A stretch of 64,000 nt of DNA, from assembly GCA_041391125.1 (NCBI GenBank), contig JAWKON010000046.1, positions 4,011-68,010 on the forward strand. Reading direction: 5' to 3'. The first letter of the stretch is position 1. Every line of letters begins with the position of its first letter. A program made the position numbers and the translations under genes. Origin of the DNA: JACKBC01 sp041391125 (GTDB taxonomy: Bacteria; Chloroflexota; Anaerolineae; Caldilineales; Caldilineaceae). Below are positions 9,612-21,072 of the stretch, in pieces. A model generated the notes under the pieces. That model did no database searches. It saw only the letters and a list, made by a program, of their open reading frames with translations, and was not told the origin of the DNA.

Positions 9612-9845
9612 ATGATGACAATCAAAGTAGTGGGTGATGCGGAAATCATGCAAGAAGCGGCATATGTGCTCATGCAACATATGAGCCCCACCAAGGTGGC
9701 GCGCTTTTGGGCTGGCTGGCAGGTAGGACATGGGGACTATCTGCTGTGGCGCGATGAAACGTTTGCCGGTCAATCCGTCGATGAACTCTACGCGGAAATC
9801 ATCCGCTTTCAAAAAATACAACCAGCATCACCGGTGGCCAGCTGA
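9612..9845 (+). CDS. Small partner protein of the PIN toxin, putative antitoxin
   Basis: 77 residues. The ribosome site (AAGAGGAG) sits in the last codons of the PIN gene, giving translational coupling. The sequence (HMSPTKVARFWAGWQVGHGDYLLWRDE) is not a recognised DNA-binding antitoxin. Gene order toxin first, partner second is seen in some PIN pairs. The antitoxin role is inferred from position. Confidence 0.55.
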   Translation: MMTIKVVGDAEIMQEAAYVLMQHMSPTKVARFWAGWQVGHGDYLLWRDETFAGQSVDELYAEIIRFQKIQPASPVAS

Positions 9846-9923
9846 TCAGAGCAGTGGCAGAGATGTAGCGGACGCGCTTCAGGAAAGGTTGGCAAAGCCG
9901 ACCGCGTGATTCTGAGGAAAACA

Positions 9924-9952
9924 GAGGCCAGGAGCATGCCGCTCCTGGCCTC
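9924..9952. terminator. Hairpin terminator between PIN pair and Rhs tip
   Basis: GAGGCCAGGAGC (9924-9935) and GCTCCTGGCCTC (9941-9952) form a perfect 12-bp stem with a 5-base loop, followed by CCTCGTTT. It probably ends the PIN operon. Confidence 0.7.
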
Positions 9953-9964
9953 CCTCGTTTGGTG

Positions 9965-10315
9965 AACTGGCCCAGGTGATCATCATTGGTTCGACAAACT
10001 CACCAACCGAGTAGCGCGCCGCATAATAGTGCAAGCCGGTGTCATCATAGAGCTGGCCGGTGAAGTGGCGGTCGGTGGGCAGGCCGTTGCTGCTGCCGCA
10101 GGTGGTGTCGTAGCGGCGCTTGCCGTAGGCGCAGTAGGCTTGGCTGGTTCCCGTCCCGCTGCCGGTGGTGGTTAAGGCCGTGCCGAGCCCAGGTGGTCGG
10201 CGTGCAGGTAGAAAGTTGTTGCCGTTGGCCTATTTGCTGCAATGGGCTGGCCGTTGAAGAAATAATACTTTACTTTGCTGCCATTTTCAATATGGTAATG
10301 GGCAAATGCAGAATG
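9965..10315 (-). pseudogene. Rhs core tip remnant, lineage A copy 2
   Basis: The minus-strand frames read NGSKVKYYFFNGQPIAA, FYLHADHLGSA and, after indels, RHFTGQLYDDTGLHYYAARY, ending near 9965 without a toxin domain. The core differs from the neighbouring lineage-B copies (YFFNGQPIAA here, YYHLNRQLIAERQG there), so two Rhs lineages are mixed in one locus. Confidence 0.6.
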
Positions 10316-10389
10316 GATTACAACTGTACTGACGAGGTTCATAATATTTAGTTCATATTTGGCGTAGATGACCGTAAAACAAATACGAT

Positions 10390-10426
10390 CGAAAGAAAGA
10401 CCAGTATCACGTTGGTCTCTCTTTCG
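10390..10426. repeat. Intergenic hairpin
   Basis: CGAAAGAAAGACCA (10390-10403) pairs with TGGTCTCTCTTTCG (10413-10426) with one mismatch. It lies just downstream of the small minus-strand gene at 10499-10895 and may end its transcript. Confidence 0.65.
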
Positions 10427-10498
10427 GTGCTAAATTGGGTAAAATACCAAAAACTAATAGGGATGCGTTGGTAACTTACTGAACCTTTTTAAGCTGGA

Positions 10499-10895
10499 TC
10501 AAATTGGGGCTGTCGGATCACCAGTAGGTAGATGCTCGAGATAGAGTTCCCCAGATCTATACATTTTGATCAGCAATATGACCTCAGAACCATTTAGGAA
10601 TGTTCCAGTTCCCCTTATTTCTTTACTGTATATACGTTTGCCATTGTGAAATTCCTGAAAATCGTTGGGCCCAAGCTGTGGCCCAAATACCTTTATGTAA
10701 CGACACTGTGCCTTGAGGTCAATGCGCCAAGTACTTTCCGCTTTCATATCAGTCAGATCATCTTGGCTGCGAAACTCTTGGGTGTATGTCTTCCCTTATG
10801 ACTAATGTTTCTATGCCAGAAACTGATACTACTTCGTGAGTGCCAATTCTAGTATCCTTAACTTGTCGTAGTTTGCTTGCCAAGTCCCTATACAT
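10499..10895 (-). CDS. Hypothetical protein, candidate Rhs immunity protein, one frameshift
   Basis: The ATG at 10895 opens MYRDLASKLRQVKDTRIG. After an indel near 10795 the frame continues through KTYTQEFRSQDDLTDMKAE, RWIDLKAQ-type beta-rich sequence and FLNGSEVILLIKMYRSGEL to the stop at 10499. About 132 residues would result. No family is recognised. It follows the Rhs variable C-terminus (stop 11026-11024) on the same strand after ~130 bases, the expected place of a cognate immunity gene. Confidence 0.45.
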
Positions 10896-11023
10896 CAACT
10901 TCCTCAAATGTAGCTTTAGAATTTAAGTTGTAGAACATGCAAAGATAGATAAGCTAAGAATTATCAAAAAGAGTAAATACCACAAATATCCCATTTTGAG
11001 TTTAGTGAATAGAAACATAACTT

Positions 11024-13690
11024 TTACTCCGATGACAGCCATCCTGTAGTTGATTCTTGCCAGGAATAGATCTGATCGTAATTTCCACCCCACCAAGAAT
11101 CTTCGCTGTTGGTTCGATAAAATATATCTGGGGAACTTTACCTCCTCGCCATTCATCAAGTTATCAACTTGCTCCAGAAAGTAATGCCAGAACCTACTCG
11201 TAAGTTAGTAAATGATTCTCTTCCAGAAGTATTGAAAACCCGTATCGAAGCACTAGTATCATCCAACCTCGTAATTTCAACATCGTAGCTCCCAAGAAAA
11301 TGACCTGTACCATCTAATTCTAACAGGCATTTAGGTATCCAGCAGGCCCAAAGTCGGAATTCTTTACAACAGGAACCCCTACCGCTGTATATCGATGTAG
11401 AAATTCTTCTTTTGCTGCTACAACCCCTGGATGTTCTTTCAAAGAATCAACCATATAGGTACCCTCACTAAAAGTTCTGGTCTCAGGTCCATGCTCCAAT
11501 GTGAAAATCGGAATCCCAAAATCGATCCAATTGTCATTGGGACTTTGCGATGGACCCCTGCGGCATTTCGGCCTCACGAATTTCTGCTGGCGATGGTACA
11601 CGATACGGCATACACATAAGATGGAGCGCAATTTCCACCGATGCGATCATAGCCGTATTATGCCCACTCGGATCATTCGCATTCAACGCGCGACCCCGAA
11701 CATACATAAAGCGATTGTAATCCAACACACTCGTCGCATCAGGCACCAGCGTATCCGGCGGGGTGAACTGGCCGATGGCCGGGTCGTAATAGCGGGCGTT
11801 CATGTAGATGAGCCCGGAGCCATCACCGGCGCTGACCGGTGTAATCGATGGTGGTGGGGCCGCAGGGCGGCGCCCGCTAGCCGATGCGCGCTGGCGTACG
11901 GTAGTACTGCTCGCTGGAGTGGACGTTGCCGCTGGTATTGGTGGTCAGAGCCACGCTGTAGATGGTCGGTGTGCAGATAGTATAACGTGCTGCCCTGGCG
12001 TTCGGCTTAATTAGCGCTGGCCGTTGAAGTGGTAGTACTTGGTGATGGTGGGGCTGGTCACTTCGTAGTGGCGGAAGGGATAGAAAGGTGTGGGTGCTGC
12101 TTACGCTCTTGCCTGCGCAGGCCTCGGCATCATCGTAAAGATAGCTCTCGCTGCCAAGCGCTGGAGAGGCGGTTTCAAATGGTTCAACTCAGGCTCAGCC
12201 CGGTTTGGCGGTCAGGTTGCCGTTGGCGTCGCGGTGAAATACCGCTGTTTTTCTGCTGACTGTCCGGACCGGTGGTGTGTTTGAAGCTGTTAGTTTTGCG
12301 CCTTCGTAGCTGGTCATCTGGCGTTGGGGTTGTAGGCGTAGCTCTGGCCGGTGCTGCGCGGGTGCTGCACGTTTTGCTGCTGTCAAGGGGGCAAATACGC
12401 TGCCAGCCGGTTCTGCGGGTCGTAGCAGAAGCTGTAGGTGTAAGAGGTCCCCCCATTATATTGTTCCGGTCATCCCTCCCCGATGTTGCCGTGGCTGTCG
12501 TAGTCAAACTGGAAGTAGAGCCGGTTAGAAGAGCCGCTGCTGGTCCCCACCTTGATTTCGTTAGGCGTCCGTTGGAATTGCTGCTGCTGCCGCTGACCCA
12601 CGGCCAGTACGTCTGGCTGCGATAGAGATTGCCGCCATTTGGAAACTTCATGCTGGTCAGCCGCCCGGCTTCGTCATATTTAACCGTATCCACCAGCGTG
12701 GCGCTGCCGCTGCTGGTGGTCAACTGGTGGGCGGCCCCATGCTGTTGCTCAGCGTAGGTTACCACTTCGTTGTCGGGGTATTTGAGCGTGCTGAGTCGGA
12801 AGGAATCGCTTTCATAGGTGTACTCGGTTTTGTAGCCGCCGCTGGCGCCGTGCGAATGGTGACGGTTTCGCTGGCCAACAAACCCTGTCCATTGTAGGTG
12901 ACGCTTTGGCCATGGCGCTGCCAGGTGCTGCTGAGCACGCCCGGTCAACCGTGCGGCTGCGGTTGCTGGCGCTATGGCCGGCGCCATAGCCATAGTCGAT
13001 GGTGTAGAGCGCGCCGCTGGCGCGCAACTGGTGTTATCGCGCCAATGCCTTTGGCTTAGCAGCCCGGTGTGCCGCTTCGTATTCAAGACAGGTAGTGTCA
13101 CCGCGGGCGTCAGTCTGGCGGGTCAGTTGGCCCTGGCGGTCGTAGAGCATAGCTCCAGGCGCCCAGGTCCACATCGTTCATGGCGGTCTTCTCGCCCACC
13201 AGGTTGTAGGTGAAGGTGCTGGACCGCCGCCCACGTCGGTCCACCTGCGTCAGGTTGCCCGTCGTCGTGGGTCAGCGCCACTTCGGCATCCACCACCCAA
13301 TTAAAGGCCATTCAATGCCGGTTGCGCACCAGCGCAGTTACCAGTCCATCATTCTGGGTCCACTTGACAATCTTCTGGCGGGTGCCATTGCGTCCGCCGC
13401 GCATGGACATGGCGGCTGGCGTAGCTGTATTAGGTCACTTCGCCATTGGGTGCGGTCACCTTGTAGGGGCGTCCCAGCCGTTATAGACCTGGCGCCCAAA
13501 GTTGCCGCGGCAGCGCGGTCAGCTCCCCTCCACAATCTGGTTGCTCAAGCTGCACCGCTATCACTTCGCACGCATAATGCTAGCTGCGGCGCATGGTGGC
13601 GTTGCTGCTGCTCAACCCGCTCCAGCTTGTAGTCTGACCGACCAGGCGCTGCTTTCTGCCAGCGACCATGCGAGTGATGATGAACGGAGG
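11024..13690 (-). pseudogene. Rhs-repeat protein with variable C-terminal domain, 5'-truncated and heavily frameshifted (lineage B, copy 1)
   Basis: Minus strand. Rhs/YD repeats are readable in alternating frames from about 13690 down to 11800 (for example LTSMKFPNGGNLYRSQTYW, DEAGR, FYPFRHYEVTSPTITKYY), ending in the core motif YMNARYYDPAIGQFTPPDTL and LNANDPSGHN. A unique C-terminal region of about 220 residues follows (IFTLEHGPETRTF, TYMVDSLKEHPGVVAAKEEF, LLELDGTGHFLGSYDVEITR, DSWWGGNYDQIYSWQEST) and stops at 11026-11024. At least a dozen indels are present, and only a few repeats remain compared with a full Rhs protein. A family for the C-terminal domain is not recognised. It is presumably a polymorphic-toxin tip. 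Confidence 0.65.
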
Positions 13691-13835
13691 GTTGCCAGTT
13701 TGGTGCTGTGCATAAGTTCACAGATGATTGACACCTTGGCAGACTATGGCCGCGCTGTCAGCCGCTGTTTCTAAAAATCATCTGGAAAAAGATTTGACGA
13801 TAACTTACGCTTATGGCAAACCGTTGCACTCAAAA

Positions 13836-13864
13836 CCAAGAAAAACACCGGAATGAATCCGGTG
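13836..13864 (-). terminator. Terminator of the sdh operon
   Basis: On the minus strand CACCGGA pairs with TCCGGTG (13846-13864) and is followed by TTTTTCTT, 42 bases after the sdhB stop. Confidence 0.75.
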
Positions 13865-13905
13865 GCTTTTATGGGTGCTAGCCAATTGTTGTATGTAGCC
13901 GACTT

Positions 13906-14666
13906 TCAATCGCCGCGCCCCGCCCCCATAAGCGAGGCCTTGATCAAATCCCGGTTGAGCTGGGCGATAAAGTCCAGGCTGATCCCCTTGGGGCAAACGG
14001 CCTCGCATTCGCCAATGTTGGTGCAGCCGCCAAAGTCCTCGGCATCCATGGCGTTGACCATGAGCACGGCGATCGCGGCGTTCGGGCTGGCCTTGGGGCA
14101 ACAGCGCCAGGTGTGAGGCTTTGGCCGCCGTAAAGAGCATGGCCGATGAGTTGGGGCGGGCGGCCGCGCGGTACGCCGCAGCCGATGCAGGTGGCGGCGT
14201 CCATGGCGCCGGATCACTCTTTTTTGGCAATGGGTGTATTGTTGGCCTCGGGCGCACCGGTGGAGACCGACACATAGCCGCAAGCCTGGATAATGCGGTC
14301 AAACGCGCTGCGGTTCACACCAGGTCTTTGATAATGGGGAAAGCCGCCGCCCGCCACGGTTCGATCACAATGGTGTCGCCGTCGTGGAAGTTGCGCATGT
14401 GCAACTGGCACGCCGTCACTGCGGCCTGGGACCGTGCGCAATCCCGTTGATCATCACACCGCACATGCCGCAAATGCCCTCGCGGCAATCGTGATCAAAC
14501 GCCACCGACAAAATCGCTCGCGGGTTAGCTTTTTCGTTGAGCAGGTCCAGCATCTCCAAAAGGAGTATTCGGGACTCATCTTTCGCTCATAATCGACCAG
14601 ACGCCCTTCCGACTGCGCATTCTTCTGGCGCCAGATTCGCAACTTGAGATTCATCTTCGCATTCAC
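13906..14666 (-). CDS. sdhB: Succinate dehydrogenase iron-sulfur subunit, frameshifted
   Basis: Electron-transfer subunit of complex II at the inner face of the membrane. Readable pieces in order: MNLKLRIWRQKNAQ (N-terminus), ending in a cysteine-rich [2Fe-2S] part that is broken up; FDRIIQACGYVSVSTGAPEA; DAATCIGCG and CTNIGECEAVCPKGISLDFI (cysteine clusters of the [4Fe-4S]/[3Fe-4S] domain); and LNRDLIKASLMGAGRGD. A GTG at 14666 or, better placed behind AAGGAG, an ATG at 14654 starts it. Six or more indels interrupt the frame. Because the partner genes show the same damage and the gene is highly conserved, sequencing error is likelier than decay. It is the last gene of the sdhC-sdhA-sdhB order. 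Confidence 0.8.
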
Positions 14667-14677
14667 TCCTTCATCAC

Positions 14678-15253
14678 TGATTTGGCAAGCAGGAGGTTGA
14701 TCAACAGATTACGCAGTTTTAGAGATTTTTAATCTTTTCTAATCTGTATGCGATCTGTTGATCAATTAATCTTGTAATCTTGGACCTGTTTCCTGATTTG
14801 GCAAGAAGGAGGTTGGTCAACAGATTACGCAGATTTCAGAGATTTTTTTAATCTTTCTAATCCGTGCAATCTGTTGATCAGCTTAATCTTTGTAATCTTG
14901 GACCTGTTTCCTGATTTGACAAAGAAGGAGGTTGATCAACAGATTACGCAGATTTCCAGGGATTTTTTTAATCTTTCTAATCCGTGCAATCTGTTGATCA
15001 ACCAATCTTGTAATCTTGGATCTGTTTCTGATTTGGCAAGAAGGAGGTTGATCAACGATTACGCAGATTTTAGGTGCCAATCTTTCTAATCTGTGCAATC
15101 TGTTGATCAGCCAATCTTGTAATCTTGGACCTGTTTCCTGATTTGGCAAGAAGGAGGTTGATCAACAGATTACATGGATTTCAGGGATTTTCTAATCTTG
15201 TTAATCTGTGTAATCTGATGATCAGCCAATCTTTCAATCTTGGACCTGTTTCT

Positions 15254-15255
<2 letters not shown>
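14678..15255. repeat. Five tandem ~115-bp palindromic repeats between sdhA and sdhB
   Basis: Units begin at about 14678, 14794, 14912, 15029 and 15139, each opening with TGATTTGGCAAGAAGGAGG and closing with CTTGGACCTGTTTC. Inside each unit TTGATCAACAGATTACGCAG and a later AATCTGTTGATCA form inverted arms, so each copy can fold into a long hairpin. The array fills the whole gap, ending at the sdhA stop. It has no coding content. Confidence 0.9.
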
Positions 15256-17204
<1,949 letters not shown>

Positions 17205-17217
17205 GAAGAGTCAATCT

Positions 17218-17409
17218 CCTGTCATCGTTCTTTCATCGTTATTCGGAATAACCTCTGCACCTGACAAGATGACCGGATGACAAGGTGACCGTACTTGTCG
17301 AAGTCACCCTGTCATCCTGTCATCCTGTCCTCCTATCATCCTGTCATCCTGCTCGGCGTCTTACATCATCTTGTCATCCTGTCATCTTGTCAAGGATTAT
17401 TCCGAACAA
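17218..17409. repeat. Inverted and direct CCTGTCAT repeats between sdhC and sdhA
   Basis: TTATTCGGAATAACC near 17236 and GGATTATTCCGAACA near 17393 are outer inverted arms. Inside, several direct copies of TGTCATCCTGTCATCCTG (17310-17390) face complementary GATGACCGGATGACAAGG near 17270. A large folded structure inside the operon is possible. There is no gene. Confidence 0.75.
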
Positions 17410-17417
17410 TCTCTTTT

Positions 17418-18118
17418 TTACAGCGCCACAATCCCCAAGACCACGGCCAGCGGCGGCGGCAAAGCCCAGCGGCACCACAATGGCCAGCGCCGCTCAACAG
17501 GCGGATCATCGAACTGTATTCTTTGTTATTGAGACCCAATGTTTGGAACATGCTCCACACGCCGTGGTAAAGGTGCAGGCTCCAGCGATGAGGGCCAGAT
17601 GGCTAAAGACAATGGCCGGTCCACCGCTAAAACCTGTCACCACATTATGATAAGCATCGCCGCGAATAAAATTATTGTGGATGCCGGGGACGCCCCAGGT
17701 CAAATGGGCCAGGTGGAAGAGGACAAGAAGAAGATTGCAATGCCGCCCCAACGAATATAGAGCGAGGCAAAGGTGGCCTGCTGCACCGATTTCTTTAAGC
17801 GCATAGTTCTTTGGGGCTTGCCTCCGCGCCTGCATAGAGAGGGTGACGGCTTGGCCCAAATGTGCGACAGCAGCGAAAAGATCAGCACTACGCCGCGCTA
17901 CAAAAAGCAGATGCCCGTGGCCAAAAACCGGCGCCCCAGTGAGCACAACCCTTCCGCATAGGCGTTAAAATATGCGGCGCCCTCAATATTTTCAGGTTCC
18001 CATACATATGAAATGTGACAAACCCCACCCAGATCAGCCCGGTGACGGCCAACAATCACCTTTTTGCCAATTGATGTGCCTGAGGGAAGATTAATGACAC
18101 CGTGGCACCAACACTCAT
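17418..18118 (-). CDS. sdhC: Succinate dehydrogenase cytochrome b558 subunit, frameshifted
   Basis: The ATG at 18118 follows AAGGA with 6-base spacing. The membrane anchor reads, in pieces, VTGLIWVGFVTFHMYGNLKI (helix with haem-ligand type His), RFLATGHLLFVA, GGIAIFFLVLFHLAHLTWG, DAYHNVVTGFSGGPAIVFSH and LHLYHGVWSMFQTLGLNNKE, ending in GIVAL with TAA at 17420-17418. The restored size of ~233 residues fits the five-helix, one-subunit anchor of b558-type Sdh, which carries two haems and the quinone site. Several indels interrupt it. It is the first gene of the operon. Confidence 0.8.
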
Positions 18119-18124
18119 AGACAT

Positions 18125-18362
18125 TCCTTCTAAGTTGAATATTACACGTTGTATAGAGGCACAAACGAAGAATAATATATGATATAACATCAGTTTACAG
18201 GCAGCTGGGGTCTGGTGCAAACTGTGGCGTGGTTGTATTGAACTCGCATTTGGAATATCATGGAATAGGTACAAATCAGTTGCAATTCCGAAAATTTGTT
18301 ACTCCTATAGAGGAAGCGCCAAAAACAGTGATCCGTTTCAAGAGTTTTTCTTAAGCTGATGG
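18125..18362. promoter_or_regulatory. AT-rich divergent promoter region sdhC/selA
   Basis: The gap between the divergent sdhC (minus) and selA (plus) genes. It is markedly AT-rich, with several TATA-like words, and no gene is seen. Exact promoters cannot be chosen for the sdh side. The selA -10 TATAAT is at 18363-18368. Confidence 0.4.
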
Positions 18363-18366
18363 TATA

Positions 18367-19875
18367 ATGCAGGATATGATGCCCGAACAAATACCGCATC
18401 CAAATCAACCTATAAACGCTGCCGAACAGGCGCAAAACGGGCGTTCGCGGCAGGCCGAATTTCGCAAGCTGCCCGCCGTCGGCCGCTGCTGCTTGAGCCT
18501 ACAATTGCGCTCCTTACCGCCGAACATGGCTTTTGCGACCGCCGTAACCAATGCCATCCGCGCTGCTGGACGCACAGCGCGCGCCATCGTCCGCGGCCAC
18601 GCTGCGCCCGCCCTTGCCCGTCTGGCCGCGCTGGTGGACGCCTTTATTGCCGAGCGTAACACCTCATTGCGACCCGTCATCAATGCTACCGGCGTCATCA
18701 TTCACACCAACTTGGGCCGCGCCCCGTTACGACGGGCTCGGCGCCAGGCTGTGCAGGCCATTACAGAACCCTATAGCAATCTCGAGTATGATCTGTGGCG
18801 GCAGGCCGCGGCGCCGCTATGACCACGCCCGCGATCTGCTGTGCGAAAACCCAAACGGCGCTGAAGACGCCATTGTGGTCAACAACTGTGCCAGCGCCCT
18901 ATATTTGGTGCTTATCTTTTGCCGTGATCTGGAAGTGATCATCAGCCGCGGCCAGCTTGTGGAGATTGGCGGCGGCTTCCGCATCCGGATGTGCTGCGCC
19001 AGAGCGGCGCCGCCTGGTGGAAGTGGGGACCGCAACCGCACCCACGCCCGCGACTTTGCCGACTCCATCACCGCGGAAACATCTGCTCTGTGCGCGTTCA
19101 TTCCAGCAATTTCCGCCAAATCGGCTTTGTCACCACCCCTGAATTGGGCGAATTGGTGACGATTGCCCGCCAATCGGCCGCACAAAATAGTGGTGCGCAT
19201 GGTGCGGCGGCCTTGCCCATCGTCATTGATGATCTGGGCAGCGGCGCGCCGGCTGTTCGCCTGCGCCCTTTGGCCTGTTAGCCGAACCAACGGCCCAGGA
19301 AAGTATTGCCGCCGGCGCCGACATCGTAACCTTTAGCGGCGACAAGCTGCTGGGCGGCCCCCAGGCGGGCATCATTGTGGGGCGGGCGGAACTTATTGCC
19401 TGCGTGCGGCGTCACCCCCATGATGCGGGCGCTGCGTGTGGACAAGATGACGTTGGCCGCGCTGGAAGCCACCTTGCGCAGCTATCAGAACGGGCAGGCG
19501 CTGCAAAGAGGTGCCCATCTGGCCTCGATCAGCGCACCCGACGGATGAAATGCAGGCGCTTGCCGCGGCCTGGAGTACGGCGTTGCAGACGCACCACATC
19601 GTCCGCGGCTGCGTCGTGTGGGCAAAGCGCCATTGGTGGCGGCAACCTGCCGGGCGAGACGCTGCCCACCTATGTGCTGGCGCTCTCTGCCGAGGAGAAT
19701 CTGCTGCCCCCCGGCCTGGTCACCAAGTGGGCCGCCAAGCTGCGCCAGCAGCCCGCCCGTGATCTGCCGCATTCAGGATGAACACCTGCTTTGCTCTTTG
19801 ACCCGCGCACGGTGCTGCCCGCAGGAAGAGCCGCTGCTCCAAAGCATTTGGAACGTATATGCTGACAATAGTTGA
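18367..19875 (+). CDS. selA: L-seryl-tRNA(Sec) selenium transferase, frameshifted
   Basis: PLP enzyme converting seryl-tRNA(Sec) to selenocysteinyl-tRNA(Sec) with selenophosphate. Signatures in order: RPVINATGVIIHTNLGRAPL (typical SelA opening), EDAIVVNNCASALYLVL, VEVGTTNRTHARDFADSI pieces, RVHSSNFRQIGFV, IVIDDLGSG, and the lysine region TFSGDKLLGGPQAGIIVG. About 460 residues would result after six or more indels. The ATG at 18376 is a likelier start than 18367, which overlaps the -10 box. The final TGA (19873-19875) lies in the terminus of a repeat element. Its presence predicts selenoproteins, but selB, selC and selD are not in the window. Confidence 0.85.
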
Positions 19876-19973
19876 CACACCCACCACCGGTTCAAACCGG
19901 TGGCTGATACGGAAAACCACGACCAAAAGCCGGTTTGCATTTGCAGACGCCGAATTGATTCGGTGGTGTCAAC
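19871..19973. mobile_element. TTGACA-ended palindromic repeat, copy 1
   Basis: 103 bp with inverted ends GTTGACA and TGTCAAC. Inside are hairpins ACCACCGGTT/AACCGGTGG and GCCGAATT/ATTCGGT. Copy 2 is at 35827-35926. The left end contributes the TGA stop of selA, and the right end stops four bases before an upstream ATG of the kinase gene. It is probably a non-autonomous (MITE/REP-like) element. Confidence 0.75.
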
Positions 19974-19991
19974 CTAATGAAGGACCGCCCA

Positions 19992-20825
19992 ATGCTGATC
20001 TTTCTTAAACTGGGCGGCTCGCTGATCACCGACAAGCGCCAGCCCGAAACGCCGCGGTTGGATGTGATCCAGCGGCTGGCCCACGAGATTGCCAAGCGCA
20101 GGTGATCGAATCAACGCTCAAGCTGGTGATTGGGAATGGCGCCGACGGCAGCTTTGGTCATCTGCACGCCAAACGGCACGGTACTCGCCAGGGTGTGCGC
20201 ACGCCGGAAGAGTGGATGGGATTTGCCGCCACCGCCGACGCCGCTGCCCGGTTGACGCGTATGGTGGCGGCGGCGCTGCTGGCGGCGGGCGTTCCCGTTT
20301 GGGCATTCAGCCCAGCGCCACATTGCGCTGTGTGGATGGCGTGGTGGCGGATGGACCGGATTGGGCGGTGGCGCAGGCGCTGCAACGCAATCTCGTCCGC
20401 GCTTTATTCATGGCGATGTGGCGCTGGACGATGTGCGGCGGCACGATTTGGCACCGAAGAAATTATGGCGTGGCTGAAGCGCGCCGTTTGCCTGCGTTGA
20501 TGCCCGGCGGAGCTGCCAAAGCGGTGGTGCTGGCCGGTGAAGTGGACGGCATTTATACCGCCGATCCCTTACAGCACGCCGATGCGCCTCATTCCACAAA
20601 TTACGCCGCACTCGTTCGCCCAGGTGGCCAGCGGCCTAGGCGGCAACCACGGCGTCGACGTGACCGGCGGCATGGCGGCCAAGGTGGCCCAGGCGCTGCG
20701 CATGATTGAAAACCAACCGGGGCTGGAGGTCTCGTAGTGTGCAGCGGCCTGATCCCCGATAATATTGTCCAGGCGTGCAGCCAACGCATGCGCCCGGAAC
20801 CTGTATTTTGGGAGATGGTTCATAG
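19992..20825 (+). CDS. Isopentenyl phosphate kinase, frameshifted
   Basis: Amino-acid-kinase fold enzyme that phosphorylates isopentenyl phosphate to isopentenyl diphosphate with ATP. Motifs: MLIFLKLGGSLITDK (nucleotide site), NGADGSFGHLHAKRHG with the IPK-specific His of GSFGH, IHGDVALDD, GEVDGIYTADP, GVDVTGGMAAKV and a C-terminal SGLIPDNIVQA. The start ATG 19992 is favoured by GAAGGA seven bases before it. Five or so indels interrupt it, and the end at TAG 20823-20825 assumes the last frame. IPK belongs to the alternative mevalonate route known in archaea and some Chloroflexota. Partner genes are not in the window. Confidence 0.75.
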
Positions 20826-20985
20826 GGTAGCGGAGAGCGCTGAGGGTGCATCCCACCGCGATGCCTCTCCCTGCTTTGGCACTTCAGCGCCAAAGCTGCC
20901 CCTCTCCACAAGGTGGAGAGGGACGCGGCGCACCCGCAGGGTGCAGAGCCGGGAGAGGCGACGCCCCCCGAGCGCTGAGAACCAT
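20826..20985. repeat. Imperfect palindromic repeat with CTCTCC hairpin
   Basis: A perfect stem CCCTCTCCAC (20900-20909)/GTGGAGAGGG (20913-20922) is nested in longer imperfect inverted sequence (GCGCTGAG near 20835, CGCTGAGA near 20973). It separates the kinase gene from the rseP promoter. Confidence 0.55.
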
Positions 20986-21015
20986 TTGCAGGAAGAAGAT
21001 GCCACCAAGTATAAT
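20986..21015 (+). promoter_or_regulatory. Promoter of the rseP operon
   Basis: TTGCAG (20986-20991), 18-base spacer, TATAAT (21010-21015). The transcript would begin about 50 bases before the rseP ATG. Confidence 0.6.
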
Positions 21016-21072
21016 GCTGCACGTTGCGTGTATTGGACCGGCCTCGGCCGGCAGGGAAGGATTTGATTTAAT

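Noticed and set aside
14874..15149. Small proteins encoded inside the sdh repeat array
   Set aside because: The frames are only translations of the repeat units and repeat with them.
17300..17400. CCTGTCAT microsatellite as CRISPR or coding repeat
   Set aside because: Repeats are contiguous and short, and frames across them do not continue into protein-like sequence.
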